This document shows positions 1 through 8,983 of a DNA stretch of 64,000 bases, in pieces; the first letter of the stretch is position 1, and each line of letters begins with the position of its first letter. The notes beneath the pieces were generated by a model. It was not told the DNA's origin. It ran no database searches and saw only the letters and a list, made by a program, of their open reading frames with translations. The position numbers were made by a program, and so were the translations under genes. The stretch is taken from NCBI RefSeq assembly GCF_947488465.1, contig NZ_CANKZA010000001.1, positions 868,001 to 932,000 of the forward strand, given 5' to 3'. Source of the stretch: an uncultured Microbacterium sp. (GTDB lineage: Bacteria > Actinomycetota > Actinomycetes > Actinomycetales > Microbacteriaceae).

Positions 1-1436
1 AACCGGGCCCGGATCTCACGCAACACCGCCGCCGCGATCTTCGCTTCGCGATCGGTGAGCTCGAGCTGGGCGAAGTACTCCTGCGCTTGGCCCAGGCTCA
101 AGCGCGAGGCATCGGCGATCGAGTGGCCGTGCACCAGCACCGCGAGCACTTCCGGCTTGAGTCGGTCGCCCTTGCAGACCGCGCAGGGGACTTCACGCAG
201 ATACTCCGACCACCGCTGGCGCTGACTGTCGGATTCGGCCTGCGTGTACTGCCGTTCGATGTAGGGAACCACGCCCTCGAACCCGGAGGAGTACCGCATC
301 TCGCGACCGTAGCGGTTCTTCCACTTCACGGTGACCTTGTAGTTCTCTCCGCGGAGGATCGCTTCCTGTACCTCGGGAGTCAGATCACGCCAGGGCGTGT
401 CGAGCGAGAAATCGAGGTCATCGGCGAGGCCCACCAGGAGACGCTCGTAGTACTGGAAGAGCCCCTTGCCCTGGGTCGTCCACGGAATGATCACGCCCTC
501 GTTGATCGACAGTTCCTCGTCGCCGAGCATGAGCTCGACGTCGACCGACATGCGGGTGCCGAGACCGGAGCACGTCGGGCAGGCCCCGAACGGCGCGTTG
601 AACGAAAAGGTCCGGGGCTCGATCTCGGTGAGCTGCAGGGCGTGACCGTTCGGGCAGGCGAGCTTCTCACTGAAGCTCTGCCACGCGTCATCGCCCTCTT
701 CATCGACGAAGTTCACCTGCATGATCCCGGAGGCAAGGCCGAGCGCGGTCTCGACCGAGTCCGTGACACGGCTCAGGATGTCGGGGGCGGCGACCAGTCG
801 GTCGACGACGACGGCGATGTCGTGCTTGTAGCTCTTCTTGAGCGTGGGCGGCTCGGCGAGTTGGATGAGGTCACCGTCGACCACGGCGCGCGCATAGCCC
901 TTGGCCGAGAGCTCCTTGAAGAGGTCGACGAACTCGCCCTTCTTCTGCGTCACGACCGGAGCGACGATCTGATACCGCGTGCGCTCGGGGAGCTCCATGA
1001 GCTGGTCGGCGATCTGCTGCACGGTCTGCCGCTGGATCTGCGCCCCGCACTCGGGACAGTGGGGCACGCCGATCCGAGCCCACAGGAGTCGCATGTAGTC
1101 GTGGATCTCGGTGATCGTGCCCACGGTCGATCGCGGGTTGCGGTTCGTCGACTTCTGATCGATGCTCACGGCCGGCGACAGGCCTTCGATGAAATCGACA
1201 TCGGGTCGGTCGACCTGACCGAGGAACTGGCGCGCGTAGGCGCTCAGCGACTCGACGTAGCGGCGTTGCCCCTCCGCGAAGATGGTGTCGAACGCGAGGC
1301 TCGACTTCCCCGATCCGGAGAGACCCGTGAAGACCACGAGGGAGTCCCGGGGGATGTCCAGATCCACGTTCTTGAGGTTGTGGACGCGGGCTCCGCGGAC
1401 GCTGAGTTTCGACGCTGCGACGGGGACGATAGGCAC
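1..1436 (-). CDS. uvrA: UvrABC excinuclease subunit A, 5' part only
   Basis: UvrA is the ATP-driven damage-recognition subunit of nucleotide excision repair; it loads UvrB on lesions. The visible N-terminal 478 residues carry the first Walker A (GLSGSGKSS, about residues 38-46), the conserved [17 protein letters not shown] stretch, the [12 protein letters not shown] region and a CPEC zinc-binding pair. The rest of the gene (family length about 950 residues) lies beyond the left edge. The GTG start is forced: an in-frame TAG sits four codons upstream. A TAGACT box at 1443-1448 ends 6 nt before the GTG, so the message is probably leaderless. uvrB is nearby on the same strand, but MarR and a small gene separate them, so they are not one operon here. 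Confidence 0.96.
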   Translation of the reverse strand, partial: MPIVPVAASKLSVRGARVHNLKNVDLDIPRDSLVVFTGLSGSGKSSLAFDTIFAEGQRRYVESLSAYARQFLGQVDRPDVDFIEGLSPAVSIDQKSTNRNPRSTVGTITEIHDYMRLLWARIGVPHCPECGAQIQRQTVQQIADQLMELPERTRYQIVAPVVTQKKGEFVDLFKELSAKGYARAVVDGDLIQLAEPPTLKKSYKHDIAVVVDRLVAAPDILSRVTDSVETALGLASGIMQVNFVDEEGDDAWQSFSEKLACPNGHALQLTEIEPRTFSFNAPFGACPTCSGLGTRMSVDVELMLGDEELSINEGVIIPWTTQGKGLFQYYERLLVGLADDLDFSLDTPWRDLTPEVQEAILRGENYKVTVKWKNRYGREMRYSSGFEGVVPYIERQYTQAESDSQRQRWSEYLREVPCAVCKGDRLKPEVLAVLVHGHSIADASRLSLGQAQEYFAQLELTDREAKIAAAVLREIRAR

Positions 1437-1517
1437 CGCACAAGTCTAAGCGGGGCCTCCGACACCGGGCCCCCGCGTGCGCTCTGAGCGAAGCCCCTTC
1501 CGGATGCCGGGAGCTCC

Positions 1518-1964
1518 TCACACGGTGCGCCGTCCCGCGAACGGCGCCAGTCCGTCGCGGAGAGTCACCACCTGTTCGGACGTCATGCCGGTGGCCGCCA
1601 TCACCTTCCCCGGAACGTCGAGCGCACGCTCGCGAAGCGCCACGCCCGCCGGCGTGAGACCCAGCGCGAGTACGCGGGCATCCCCCACACTGCGACCGCG
1701 GGAGACGAGCCCCTGCGCCTCCAAGCGCCCGATGAGCGGCGACAGCGTCGCGGGTTCCATCGCCAGCTCGTCGGCCAGCTCCCCCAGGGCGCGGGGCGAG
1801 CCCTCCCACAGGGCGAGCATGACGAGATACTGCGGGTGCGTGAGGCCGAGCGGCTCGAGGATCGGGCGGTAGATCGCGACGACGTTCCGCGCGGCGGTCA
1901 CCACCGCGAAGCAGAGCTGATTGTCGAGCTTCAGCAGGTCATCGCGCGGGTCGTCGGCGTTCAT
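1518..1964 (-). CDS. MarR-family transcriptional regulator
   Basis: A 148-residue winged-helix repressor of the MarR family. The core shows the N-terminal dimer helix, then LTHPQYLVMLALWE, the recognition region (LADELAMEPATLSPLIGRLEAQGL) and a wing with the DARV motif. Cys18 in the NQLCF segment sits where OhrR-type peroxide sensors keep their reactive cysteine, so thiol-based redox sensing is possible; no ohr gene is next to it. I prefer the ATG at 1964 to the one at 1973, because a TAGGAT box at 1972-1977 lies 7 nt before it, matching the leaderless pattern of this window. It is divergent from the small gene at 2002, with a palindrome between them, which suggests it regulates itself and that gene. 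Confidence 0.88.
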   Translation of the reverse strand: MNADDPRDDLLKLDNQLCFAVVTAARNVVAIYRPILEPLGLTHPQYLVMLALWEGSPRALGELADELAMEPATLSPLIGRLEAQGLVSRGRSVGDARVLALGLTPAGVALRERALDVPGKVMAATGMTSEQVVTLRDGLAPFAGRRTV

Positions 1965-1985
1965 GACCCTCATCCTACATATTCG

Positions 1986-1997
1986 TTAGTACACTAA
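1986..1997. promoter_or_regulatory. Candidate MarR operator overlapping a -10 box
   Basis: The 38-bp gap between the divergent MarR gene and the small gene at 2002 contains TTAGT-AC-ACTAA, an inverted repeat with 5-bp perfect arms. Weaker symmetry (ATAT at both outer edges) extends it to 1980-2001. The TACACT hexamer at 1990-1995, 6 nt before the ATG at 2002, lies inside the palindrome. Binding by the MarR protein would therefore block transcription of the small gene directly. That the adjacent MarR binds here is inferred from the usual autoregulation of the family. Confidence 0.6.
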
Positions 1998-2001
1998 GGA
2001 T

Positions 2002-2238
2002 ATGACCGAGCCCGATCCTGCCCGCCCACCGCTCCGCGAACGCGTGCGTGCGGCCGGGGGCTGGTATGCGTACCTCAACACCCGTCTCATCCGCGTCGCC
2101 GGGCCGGCGTCGGTCGGCCCCTACGACACCGAGCCGGAGCCCGTGCGTGCCGAGCGCGCCTGCCCCCTCTGCGGGCACGCGATGTCGGCGCACACGTTCG
2201 ACCGGTCAGGGCCGAAGCCCCTCATGCACTGTCCGTGA
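2002..2238 (+). CDS. Small Cys/His protein, possibly zinc-binding
   Basis: A 78-residue protein of unknown function. The C-terminal third has CPLCGHAM (Cys54, Cys57, His59), then His64 and a terminal MHCP (His76, Cys77), a spacing compatible with a single zinc site. The N-terminal part contains GGWYAYLNTRL and no membrane segment. It is divergent from the MarR regulator and ends 9 bp from the convergent uvrB stop. The ATG has no Shine-Dalgarno sequence but has TACACT 6 nt upstream, so a leaderless start is likely. The gene is probably the main target of the MarR protein. I do not recognise the family, and the zinc assignment rests only on residue spacing. Confidence 0.7.
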   Translation: MTEPDPARPPLRERVRAAGGWYAYLNTRLIRVAGPASVGPYDTEPEPVRAERACPLCGHAMSAHTFDRSGPKPLMHCP

Positions 2239-2247
2239 CACCCGAGC

Positions 2248-4317
2248 TCAGGCGTGTCCCGCCTTCTCCATCGCGCGCAGCTCCTTTTTGAGGTCCTGCA
2301 CCTCATCGCGCAGGCGCCCAGCGAGCTCGAACTTGAGCTCGGCCGCCGCCGCGAGCATCTGCCCGGACAAATCCTGGATCGTCGCCTCGAGTTGATTGGC
2401 CCCCTCGGCCGCGATCCCTTCACGGCGGAGCTGCGGCGTCGGAGACTTGCCCTTGCCGCTCTTGGTCTTCTTGGACAGCAGATCCTGGGTGTCGGAGGCC
2501 TCCCGTGCGAGCGCCTCCGTGATGTCGGCGATCTTCTTGCGCAGCGGCTGCGGATCGATGCCGTGCTCGAGGTTGTAGGCAACCTGCTTCTCGCGGCGCC
2601 GATCGGTCTCGTCGATGGCTTTACGCATCGAATCGGTCATGTTGTCGGCGTACATGTGCACTTCGCCGGAGACGTTTCGAGCCGCGCGACCGATCGTTTG
2701 GATGAGCGACGTACCACTGCGCAGGAAGCCCTCCTTGTCGGCGTCGAGGATCGCGACGAGCGACACTTCGGGCAGGTCGAGGCCTTCACGCAAGAGGTTG
2801 ATGCCGACCAGGACGTCGTACACACCCTGTCGCAGCTCCGTGAGGAGCTCCACACGGCGGAGCGTATCGACATCGGAGTGGAGGTAGCGCACCCGCACTC
2901 CGTGCTCGCCGAGGAAGTCGGTCAGCTCTTCCGCCATCTTCTTCGTGAGAGTGGTGACGAGCACACGCTCGTCACGTTCGACGCGGATGCGGATCTCTTC
3001 CAACAGATCGTCGATCTGACCCTTCGACGGCTTCACGATGATCTCGGGGTCGACCAACCCGGTCGGACGGATGATCTGCTCGACCACTCCATCGGCGATG
3101 CCCATTTCGTAGCGACCGGGGGTCGCCGACAAGTAGACGGTCTGACCGATCCGCTGCTTGAACTCGTCGAAGCGCAGCGGCCTGTTGTCCAGCGCGCTGG
3201 GCAGCCGGAAGCCGTGGTCGACCAGCGTGCGCTTGCGCGACGCATCCCCCTCGTACATCGCGCCGATCTGCGGCACGGTGACGTGCGATTCATCGATGAC
3301 CATGAGGAAGTCGTCGGGAAAGAAGTCGAGGAGCGTGTGCGGCGGTTCGCCGGGCTCGCGCACGTCGAGATGGCGTGAATAGTTTTCGATCCCCGAGCAG
3401 AATCCGAGCTGCTGCAGCATCTCCAGGTCGAAGGTCGTCCGCATGCGGAGCCGCTGAGCTTCGAGCAGCTTGCCCTGCCCCTCGAGCTCCTTAAGCCGCT
3501 CGGCCAGTTCGGTCTCGATCGTCCCGATCGCGCGATGGACGGTGTCGGTGCCGGCGACATAGTGCGATGCGGGGAAGATCGGCACGCTCTCGAGCTTCTT
3601 CACGACATCCCCGGTCAGCGGATGCAGCATGTACAACGCCTCGATCTCGTCACCGAACAGTTCGATGCGGATCGCATACTCCTCGTAGACCGGAATGATC
3701 TCGATCGTGTCGCCGCGCACCCGGAAATTGCCGCGGGAGAAATCGACGTCGTTGCGGTTGTACTGCATGGCGATGAACTTGCGGATCAGCGCGTCGCGGT
3801 CGTACCGCTCCCCCACCTGCAGCGCGACCATCGCGCGCATGTACTCTTCCGGAGCGCCGAGCCCGTAGATGCACGAGACCGTGCTGACCACGACGACGTC
3901 TCGGCGGCTCAGGAGCGAGTTCGTCGTGGAGTGACGGAGACGTTCGACCTCCGCGTTGACCGACGAGTCTTTCTCGATGAAGGTATCGGTCTGCGGAACG
4001 TAGGCCTCGGGCTGGTAGTAGTCGTAGTAGCTGACGAAGTACTCGACGGCGTTGTTCGGCATGAGTTCACGGAACTCGTTGGCCAGCTGTGCGGCCAGCG
4101 TCTTGTTGTGCGCGAGCACGAGCGTCGGACGCTGCACCTGCTCGATGAGCCACGCGGTCGTCGCCGACTTTCCGGTTCCCGTCGCACCGAGCAGCACGAC
4201 ATCTGTTTCACCGGCGTTGATGCGGCCGGCGAGCTCGGCGATCGCGTGCGGTTGATCGCCGCTGGGCTGATACTCGCTGATCACCTCGAAAGGGCGGACG
4301 GAACGCGTGGTCTGCAT
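2248..4317 (-). CDS. uvrB: UvrABC excinuclease subunit B
   Basis: UvrB verifies lesions handed over by UvrA and recruits UvrC for incision. The protein of 689 residues is full length for the family. Walker A GATGTGKS is at residues 44-51, followed by the beta-hairpin tract ([18 protein letters not shown]) that pries open the damaged duplex, the [11 protein letters not shown] helicase motif, the late helicase motif QTIGRAARN, and a C-terminal UVR coiled coil that binds UvrC. Two adjacent ATGs exist (4317 and 4320). TACGCT at 4324-4329 is exactly 6 nt before 4317, which favours that start. The gene converges tightly with the small gene ending at 2238. Confidence 0.97.
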   Translation of the reverse strand: MQTTRSVRPFEVISEYQPSGDQPHAIAELAGRINAGETDVVLLGATGTGKSATTAWLIEQVQRPTLVLAHNKTLAAQLANEFRELMPNNAVEYFVSYYDYYQPEAYVPQTDTFIEKDSSVNAEVERLRHSTTNSLLSRRDVVVVSTVSCIYGLGAPEEYMRAMVALQVGERYDRDALIRKFIAMQYNRNDVDFSRGNFRVRGDTIEIIPVYEEYAIRIELFGDEIEALYMLHPLTGDVVKKLESVPIFPASHYVAGTDTVHRAIGTIETELAERLKELEGQGKLLEAQRLRMRTTFDLEMLQQLGFCSGIENYSRHLDVREPGEPPHTLLDFFPDDFLMVIDESHVTVPQIGAMYEGDASRKRTLVDHGFRLPSALDNRPLRFDEFKQRIGQTVYLSATPGRYEMGIADGVVEQIIRPTGLVDPEIIVKPSKGQIDDLLEEIRIRVERDERVLVTTLTKKMAEELTDFLGEHGVRVRYLHSDVDTLRRVELLTELRQGVYDVLVGINLLREGLDLPEVSLVAILDADKEGFLRSGTSLIQTIGRAARNVSGEVHMYADNMTDSMRKAIDETDRRREKQVAYNLEHGIDPQPLRKKIADITEALAREASDTQDLLSKKTKSGKGKSPTPQLRREGIAAEGANQLEATIQDLSGQMLAAAAELKFELAGRLRDEVQDLKKELRAMEKAGHA

Positions 4318-4370
4318 CATCCCAGCGTAGGCGGGGCGTCCGACACGGCGGCGATCGTTCGCCCTCGGCG

Positions 4371-4478
4371 TCAGACGTCCTCGTCTTCGCCCGACTCGAA
4401 GTCACCGACGGCGAAGTCGTCCCATTCGACGTCCGGATCGGACTTCCGGCGAGCAATTCTCCTCGTGGATGCGCACAT
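4371..4478 (-). CDS. 35-residue acidic small protein
   Basis: A short frame not resembling a known family: a basic N-terminus (residues 5-12 include three Arg plus RRK) followed by an acidic tail rich in Asp and Glu ([19 protein letters not shown]). It deserves to be called a gene because the ATG is preceded at ideal distance by a strong ribosome binding site (GAGGAG, 6 nt before the start), and codon choice is the G/C-ending type of its neighbours. It lies between coaE and uvrB on their strand. The split charge could suit binding to nucleic acid or a basic partner, but no function can be assigned. Confidence 0.55.
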   Translation of the reverse strand: MCASTRRIARRKSDPDVEWDDFAVGDFESGEDEDV

Positions 4479-4575
4479 GATGACTCCTCGGACCGGTGGA
4501 GCTCGGGTGATGCGGCCACGGTAGCGGCTCCCCATGAACGGCCCGTTGCGGAGCCGTGTCGGCGCGATATCGCGC

Positions 4576-5196
4576 TCAGCGCGCGAGAGCGGTTCGGGTG
4601 AGACGCGGCAGCTCTTCCCACAACCGGTCGACCTGCGCTGCCGTCTCCGCGAGCGTACCGGCCGTATCGATCACGACATCAGCGACGGCCAGACGCCGAT
4701 CGTCGGAGACCTGCGCGGCGATACGGGCGGATGCCTCGGACTCGCTCAGTCCGCGAATCTCGACCAGCCGGCCCATCCGCACGTCGGTGGGAGCGTGCGC
4801 GACGACGATCAGATCCCAGGGGTCGTCGACGCGGGCTTCGACGAGGAGCGGAACGTCATAGACGACGACGGCGTCCGGGTCGTCCGCGAAGACCTGCGCG
4901 AACCGCCGAGCCGACTCGATGCGGACGGCCGGGTGCACGATCGCATTCAGCGCGGCGAGCCGCGATTCGTCGCCGAACACCCGCGCTCCGAGCGCCGGGC
5001 GGTCGAGGGAGCCGTCGGCGCGGATCACCTCCGCACCGAACTCCTCGGCGATTCGCGCGAGAACGGGTGACCCCGCACTCTGCACGTCGCGCACAATCTG
5101 ATCGGCATCGACGATGACGGCGCCATGATCGGCGAGATGCCGGGCGATGGTGGATTTTCCGGAGGCGATACCACCGGTCAGTGCGATCAATGCCAT
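4576..5196 (-). CDS. coaE: Dephospho-CoA kinase
   Basis: CoaE phosphorylates the 3'-hydroxyl of the ribose in dephospho-CoA, the last step of coenzyme A synthesis. The protein of 206 residues opens with MALIALTGGIASGKST, whose P-loop occupies residues 8-16. It continues with DADQIVRDV, the LNAIVHPAVR segment and YDVPLLVEARVDDPWDLIVV, all characteristic of the family. The start at 5196 places the P-loop at the usual distance from the N-terminus; longer upstream extension does not resemble CoaE. Actinobacterial CoaE proteins often carry a C-terminal GrpB-like domain; this one ends without it. Confidence 0.95.
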   Translation of the reverse strand: MALIALTGGIASGKSTIARHLADHGAVIVDADQIVRDVQSAGSPVLARIAEEFGAEVIRADGSLDRPALGARVFGDESRLAALNAIVHPAVRIESARRFAQVFADDPDAVVVYDVPLLVEARVDDPWDLIVVAHAPTDVRMGRLVEIRGLSESEASARIAAQVSDDRRLAVADVVIDTAGTLAETAAQVDRLWEELPRLTRTALAR

Positions 5197-5218
5197 AAGA
5201 CCACGATGCCATGTCCCG

Positions 5219-6259
5219 TCAGCGGTGCGCGGGACGTGAACCGCTGACACCCCCGAACAACACCGACGCTTCCACGCTGTGCGCCGCGTCACCCGCTGCG
5301 AGCCGCGCCGACGCGAGGAGGTGTTCGGCGTCGTACCCCAAGGTCTCGGTGAGCGCCACCCCGACCCCGACCTGCGGCAGGAGTCCTCGATCGAGCCCGC
5401 TCAACTCGTCGACGCACCCGCGGTAGATCGCCGCTGCCTGCACGATCACATCGCTGAACTCCTCGCCGCGGAGCGCACGCGCCAACGGTCGCTCGGCGGC
5501 GGACAACAGGGTGAGGCCGTCCTCTCGATACGAGACGAGGTCCTCATCGACGCGCCCGAATCCCGGGATGCGGAGACGGAACGCGCCGAGCGCATCGTTG
5601 ACGTGCGTGACGGCGCCGGAGGCATCGATTCGGATCACGCCGAAATCGACCGTGTCGAGCACTTCGGTGACCAGTTGCTCCTGCCGATTCGCCTGGGCCA
5701 GCGCGGCGGATAGGCGGTCGGTCTGCCGATCGAGCAAAACGCGTTGCGCAGACGAGCGGCGGGTGGCGGAGTAGCTGGCCCAGCCGATGGCGAACATCAG
5801 CATGGGCAACAGCACGTGGGCGTAGGTGCGCTCGGTGGCGCCGGAGGTGGCCACCACCACCCAGTACACAGCCGTCACGAGCATGGACGAGAGAAGGAAT
5901 GCCCCTCGTCCGAGCGACGAGAGCCACAGCACCGGGAACGCCCACAGCAGGCCGAGTCCCCCGGACGGATCGGATGCGCGGAGAAGTGCGATCGCCCCGA
6001 TGTCCACCAGGGGGATGATCGCGACCCAGGCGGGGGCGATCCGAGTCCACGGCACCGCGAGGCTCGCCCCGGCACCGACCACGATGACGAGCACCCCGAG
6101 TCCGAACAGCTCCGGATTCCGCAGCGACTGCGTCGCGAAGCCGACGACGAACAGTGCGCCGACGATGGCGGTGAGGAGGAGTTGGTTGTTGGCAACCACC
6201 CGATCGCGCAAGTCGATCGTCGCACCCGAAGGCCGACGGCCACCTCGGTGCACGTGCAT
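5219..6259 (-). CDS. Six-TM PAS protein with degenerate output domain
   Basis: Residues about 27-165 form six hydrophobic segments, followed by a helical linker (RQTDRLSAALAQANRQEQLV) and a PAS-like domain (VLDTVDFGVIRIDASGAVTH...). A signalling output should follow. Instead the PAS region runs straight into about 75 residues whose end (QVGVGVALTETLGYDAEHLL) resembles only the C-terminal part of a GGDEF domain. There is no GGDEF motif, no histidine-kinase H box and no ATPase domain. The 346-residue protein may therefore be a decayed sensor that lost its catalytic core by internal deletion, or a catalysis-free receptor. TAACGT at 6266-6271, 6 nt before the ATG, supports the start. It lies just upstream of coaE on the same strand, with 22 bp between them. 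Confidence 0.65.
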   Translation of the reverse strand: MHVHRGGRRPSGATIDLRDRVVANNQLLLTAIVGALFVVGFATQSLRNPELFGLGVLVIVVGAGASLAVPWTRIAPAWVAIIPLVDIGAIALLRASDPSGGLGLLWAFPVLWLSSLGRGAFLLSSMLVTAVYWVVVATSGATERTYAHVLLPMLMFAIGWASYSATRRSSAQRVLLDRQTDRLSAALAQANRQEQLVTEVLDTVDFGVIRIDASGAVTHVNDALGAFRLRIPGFGRVDEDLVSYREDGLTLLSAAERPLARALRGEEFSDVIVQAAAIYRGCVDELSGLDRGLLPQVGVGVALTETLGYDAEHLLASARLAAGDAAHSVEASVLFGGVSGSRPAHR

Positions 6260-6288
6260 ACCTCGACGTTAGCGCGGACCAACCCGAA

Positions 6289-6328
6289 AGGGCCGCCACC
6301 CTCGGATTTCTCCGAGGGTGGCGGCCCT
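6289..6328 (-). terminator. rpsA transcription terminator hairpin
   Basis: A perfect 18-bp inverted repeat (AGGGCCGCCACCCTCGGA and its complement) with a TTTC loop lies 16 bp past the rpsA stop. On the rpsA strand it is followed by a short T-rich stretch. The stem is long and GC-rich, as expected for an intrinsic terminator of a highly expressed gene. Confidence 0.85.
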
Positions 6329-6344
6329 CACACGGGTTCTAGAT

Positions 6345-7799
6345 TCAGCGACCCGACAGCTTCTCGCGGAGTGCCGCGAGCGCCTCGTCATCGGCGAGCG
6401 TTCCGCCGCCGGTGCTGTCCGAGGTGAACGACGGCGAGGCCGAGGTGGTCTCGGTCGGGGCGTTCGCCTCGGCCTCGATCGCCTTGGCGACGGCAGCCTT
6501 GTGCGACTCCCAGCGACCCTGGGCCGCAGCGTAGTCCTGCTCCCACTTCTCGCGCTGAGCGTCGAAGCCCTCGAGCCACGCACCCGACTCGGGGTCGAAG
6601 CCCTCGGGGTACTTGTACTCGCCGAGCTCGTCGTACTCGGTCGCCATGCCGTACAGCGCCGGGTCGAACTCGGTGCCGTTGGGGTCGACCGACTCGTTGG
6701 CCTGCTTGAGCGACAGCGAGATGCGGCGACGCTCGAGGTCGATGTCGATGATCTTGACGAAGACCTCTTCGCCGACCGACACGACCTGCTCAGCGAGCTC
6801 GACGTGCTTGCCGGACAGCTCGGAGATGTGGACGAGGCCCTCGATGCCGTCTGCGACACGCACGAACGCACCGAACGGAACGAGCTTGGTGACCTTGCCC
6901 GGAGCAACCTGGCCGATGGCGTGGGTGCGGGCGAAGACCTGCCACGGGTCCTCCTGCGTCGCCTTCAGCGACAGGGAGACACGCTCACGGTCAAGGTCGA
7001 CCTCGAGGATCTCGACGGTGACTTCCTGACCGACCTCGACGACCTCGGAGGCGTGCTCGATGTGCTTCCAGCTGAGCTCGGAGACGTGCACGAGGCCGTC
7101 CACGCCGCCCAGGTCGACGAACGCACCGAAGTTGACGATCGACGAAACGACACCCTTGCGAACCTGACCCTTGTGAAGGTTGTTGAGGAACGTGGTGCGC
7201 GACTCCGACTGCGTCTGCTCGAGCAGGGCGCGACGCGAGAGCACGACGTTGTTGCGGTTCTTGTCGAGCTCGAGGATCTTCGCCTCGATCTCCTGGCCGA
7301 GGTACGGCGTGAGGTCGCGAACGCGACGCAGCTCGATGAGCGATGCCGGCAGGAAGCCGCGGAGTCCGATGTCGACGATGAGTCCACCCTTGACGACCTC
7401 GATCACGGAACCGGTGACAACACCGTCGTTCTCCTTGATCTTCTCCACGTCGCCCCACGCACGCTCGTACTGCGCGCGCTTCTTCGACAGGATGAGACGG
7501 CCTTCCTTGTCCTCCTTCTGGAGAACGAGGGCTTCGACCTCGTCGCCGACCTTGACGACCTCGTTGGGGTCGACGTCGTGCTTGATGGAAAGCTCGCGCG
7601 AGGGGATGACACCCTCGGTCTTGAATCCGACGTCGAGGAGAACCTCGTCGCGGTCGACCTTCACGACGGTTCCTTCGATGAGGTCGCCGTCGTTGAAGGA
7701 CTTGATCGTCAGTTCGACCGCGGCCAGGAAGTCTTCAGCAGATCCGATGTCATTGATGGCGACCTGCTTGGTGGCCGGGGCGGTCGTTGCGGTAGTCAT
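6345..7799 (-). CDS. rpsA: 30S ribosomal protein S1
   Basis: S1 binds mRNA and helps load it on the 30S subunit. The 484-residue protein has four consecutive S1/OB-fold repeats, beginning near residues 37 (GDLIEGTVVKVDRDEVLLDV), 122, 210 (GQVRKGVVSSIVNFGAFVDL) and 295, then an acidic, low-complexity C-terminal tail. Four repeats with such a tail is the actinobacterial form. Codon use is strongly biased, and none of the GGATGCC heptamers common elsewhere in the window occurs in the gene, consistent with high expression. It has its own promoter region and terminator. Confidence 0.97.
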   Translation of the reverse strand: MTTATTAPATKQVAINDIGSAEDFLAAVELTIKSFNDGDLIEGTVVKVDRDEVLLDVGFKTEGVIPSRELSIKHDVDPNEVVKVGDEVEALVLQKEDKEGRLILSKKRAQYERAWGDVEKIKENDGVVTGSVIEVVKGGLIVDIGLRGFLPASLIELRRVRDLTPYLGQEIEAKILELDKNRNNVVLSRRALLEQTQSESRTTFLNNLHKGQVRKGVVSSIVNFGAFVDLGGVDGLVHVSELSWKHIEHASEVVEVGQEVTVEILEVDLDRERVSLSLKATQEDPWQVFARTHAIGQVAPGKVTKLVPFGAFVRVADGIEGLVHISELSGKHVELAEQVVSVGEEVFVKIIDIDLERRRISLSLKQANESVDPNGTEFDPALYGMATEYDELGEYKYPEGFDPESGAWLEGFDAQREKWEQDYAAAQGRWESHKAAVAKAIEAEANAPTETTSASPSFTSDSTGGGTLADDEALAALREKLSGR

Positions 7800-7925
7800 G
7801 TAGTGGGTTGTCCTTGTTGGGTTGGGGTATCGGGCTTCGCGCTGTCAACGGCATCCGTCCGCGTGAAGACGTCCGGAAACCTCGAGCCGAAACGGTGAGT
7901 AGGGAGTGCATGTCACGAAGGCATG

Positions 7926-7953
7926 GCAATAGCGCCACACAAATGACACTCAA
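7926..7953 (-). promoter_or_regulatory. Candidate rpsA promoter
   Basis: On the minus strand, TTGAGT (7948-7953) and TATTGC (7926-7931) are separated by 16 bp, a fair sigma-70-type match. The predicted leader to the rpsA ATG is about 120 nt, leaving room for post-transcriptional control; the leader has no obvious terminator-like hairpin. This is a sequence-match inference only. Confidence 0.4.
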
Positions 7954-7987
7954 GGCTATCAGAAGTCCCCGGTTCCCTGCAGGCGAG

Positions 7988-8407
7988 TTACTCCGCGTCG
8001 CCGTCGACGTAGAACCAGCGGCCCGCCGCCTGGCGAAACCGGCTCACCTCGTGAAGCTCGCCCGCGGTGTGGGCGGTGGCGTCATGCCACTGCGCGCGAA
8101 ACTCCACGATGCCGTGCGTGCCCTGATCCTGCGCGCGGACGATGTCGAGACGTCGCCATTCCCACGTGTCCTCGAGTTCCAACGTTTCGGGTCGCGTTGT
8201 CGGATGCCAGGAGCTCAGAAGATGGTCGACATCCCCGAGCGCGAATGCGGTGTAGCGCGATCGCATCAGGGTTTCGGACGACCGGGCCGGAGCGCAGTCG
8301 AGAATGGGCCCGCAACACGCAGAGAAGTCCTGGCCGCTCCCGCACGGACACGGATCTACGGCCGGCAGGCGACGGCCACGGCGCGCTGCGGCGGAACCGA
8401 ACGACAT
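7988..8407 (-). CDS. YchJ-like SEC-C motif protein
   Basis: A 139-residue protein of the UPF0225/YchJ type. The N-terminal SEC-C zinc-binding motif is CPCGSGQDFSACCGPIL. It is followed by LMRSRYTAFALGDVDHLLSSWHPTTRP and a C-terminal segment ending in a GRWFYVDG-like strand. The core fold is NTF2-like, so small-molecule or protein binding is more likely than catalysis. The ATG at 8407 is chosen because AAGGAG precedes it by 6 nt; the longer frame would invade the divergent lipoprotein promoter. It is divergent from the gene at 8465. The biological role of the family is unknown. Confidence 0.87.
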   Translation of the reverse strand: MSFGSAAARRGRRLPAVDPCPCGSGQDFSACCGPILDCAPARSSETLMRSRYTAFALGDVDHLLSSWHPTTRPETLELEDTWEWRRLDIVRAQDQGTHGIVEFRAQWHDATAHTAGELHEVSRFRQAAGRWFYVDGDAE

Positions 8408-8464
8408 GACGACTCCTTGTGGATAACCGCGACCCCGGCAAGGGCCACTGGCTAGCGTAGGCAC

Positions 8465-8983
8465 ATGATGGATCGGATGCTGCATCGCGCCGGCGCGATG
8501 CTCGGCGCCCTGGCCATCGCCCTGCTCGCGAGCGGATGCACGCCGGAGCCGACACCGACTCCCTCGCCCACCGGTTTCGCCTCGGAGGAAGAGGCCTTCG
8601 CCGCCGCCGAGGCCACCTATCGCGCCTACGTCGACGCGGTGAACGCGCGGCGGGCAGATCCCACGTCAGCTATGGATCCGCAAGGGTTTCTCACCGGTGT
8701 GGCACTGGAAGCGGACATTGATGGTCAGAGAACATTCGTGGCGGAGGGCTTGAGCTTGCAGGGCGATTCAATCGTCTCGGCAGTAGCCCCGTCGGACTGG
8801 AGCCTGGCTTCCAGTTCAATACTGGTCTGCATCAACGTCTCTCAGACGCGGCTAGTGAACCGTGATGGGGTCGACGTGACACCCTATGATCGAGCAGACA
8901 AGCTTGGTCTGGAAGCGACCGTGATCTGGGTAACACCCGAACCACTGATTTCGAGCACCACGGCGACTGACTCCGCATGCTAG
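8465..8983 (+). CDS. Putative secreted lipoprotein
   Basis: A 172-residue protein with a lipoprotein signal peptide: Arg in the n-region, a hydrophobic core and lipobox LLASGC (Cys at about residue 25), then a Pro/Thr linker (TPEPTPTPSPT). The mature part starts with FASEEEAFAAAEATYRAYVDAVN, an amphipathic helix seen in actinobacterial small lipoproteins. No enzymatic motif is visible. TAGCGT at 8453-8458 lies 6 nt before the ATG, so the message is probably leaderless. The stop overlaps the next start by 7 nt, so the two are translationally coupled and probably work together at the cell surface. From about 8650 the base composition turns markedly less GC-rich than the flanks. Confidence 0.8.
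   Translation: MMDRMLHRAGAMLGALAIALLASGCTPEPTPTPSPTGFASEEEAFAAAEATYRAYVDAVNARRADPTSAMDPQGFLTGVALEADIDGQRTFVAEGLSLQGDSIVSAVAPSDWSLASSSILVCINVSQTRLVNRDGVDVTPYDRADKLGLEATVIWVTPEPLISSTTATDSAC

Noticed and set aside
7800..7925. Riboswitch or autoregulatory structure in the rpsA leader
   Set aside because: No conserved riboswitch core or convincing stable hairpin could be traced by eye; only a long leader is apparent.
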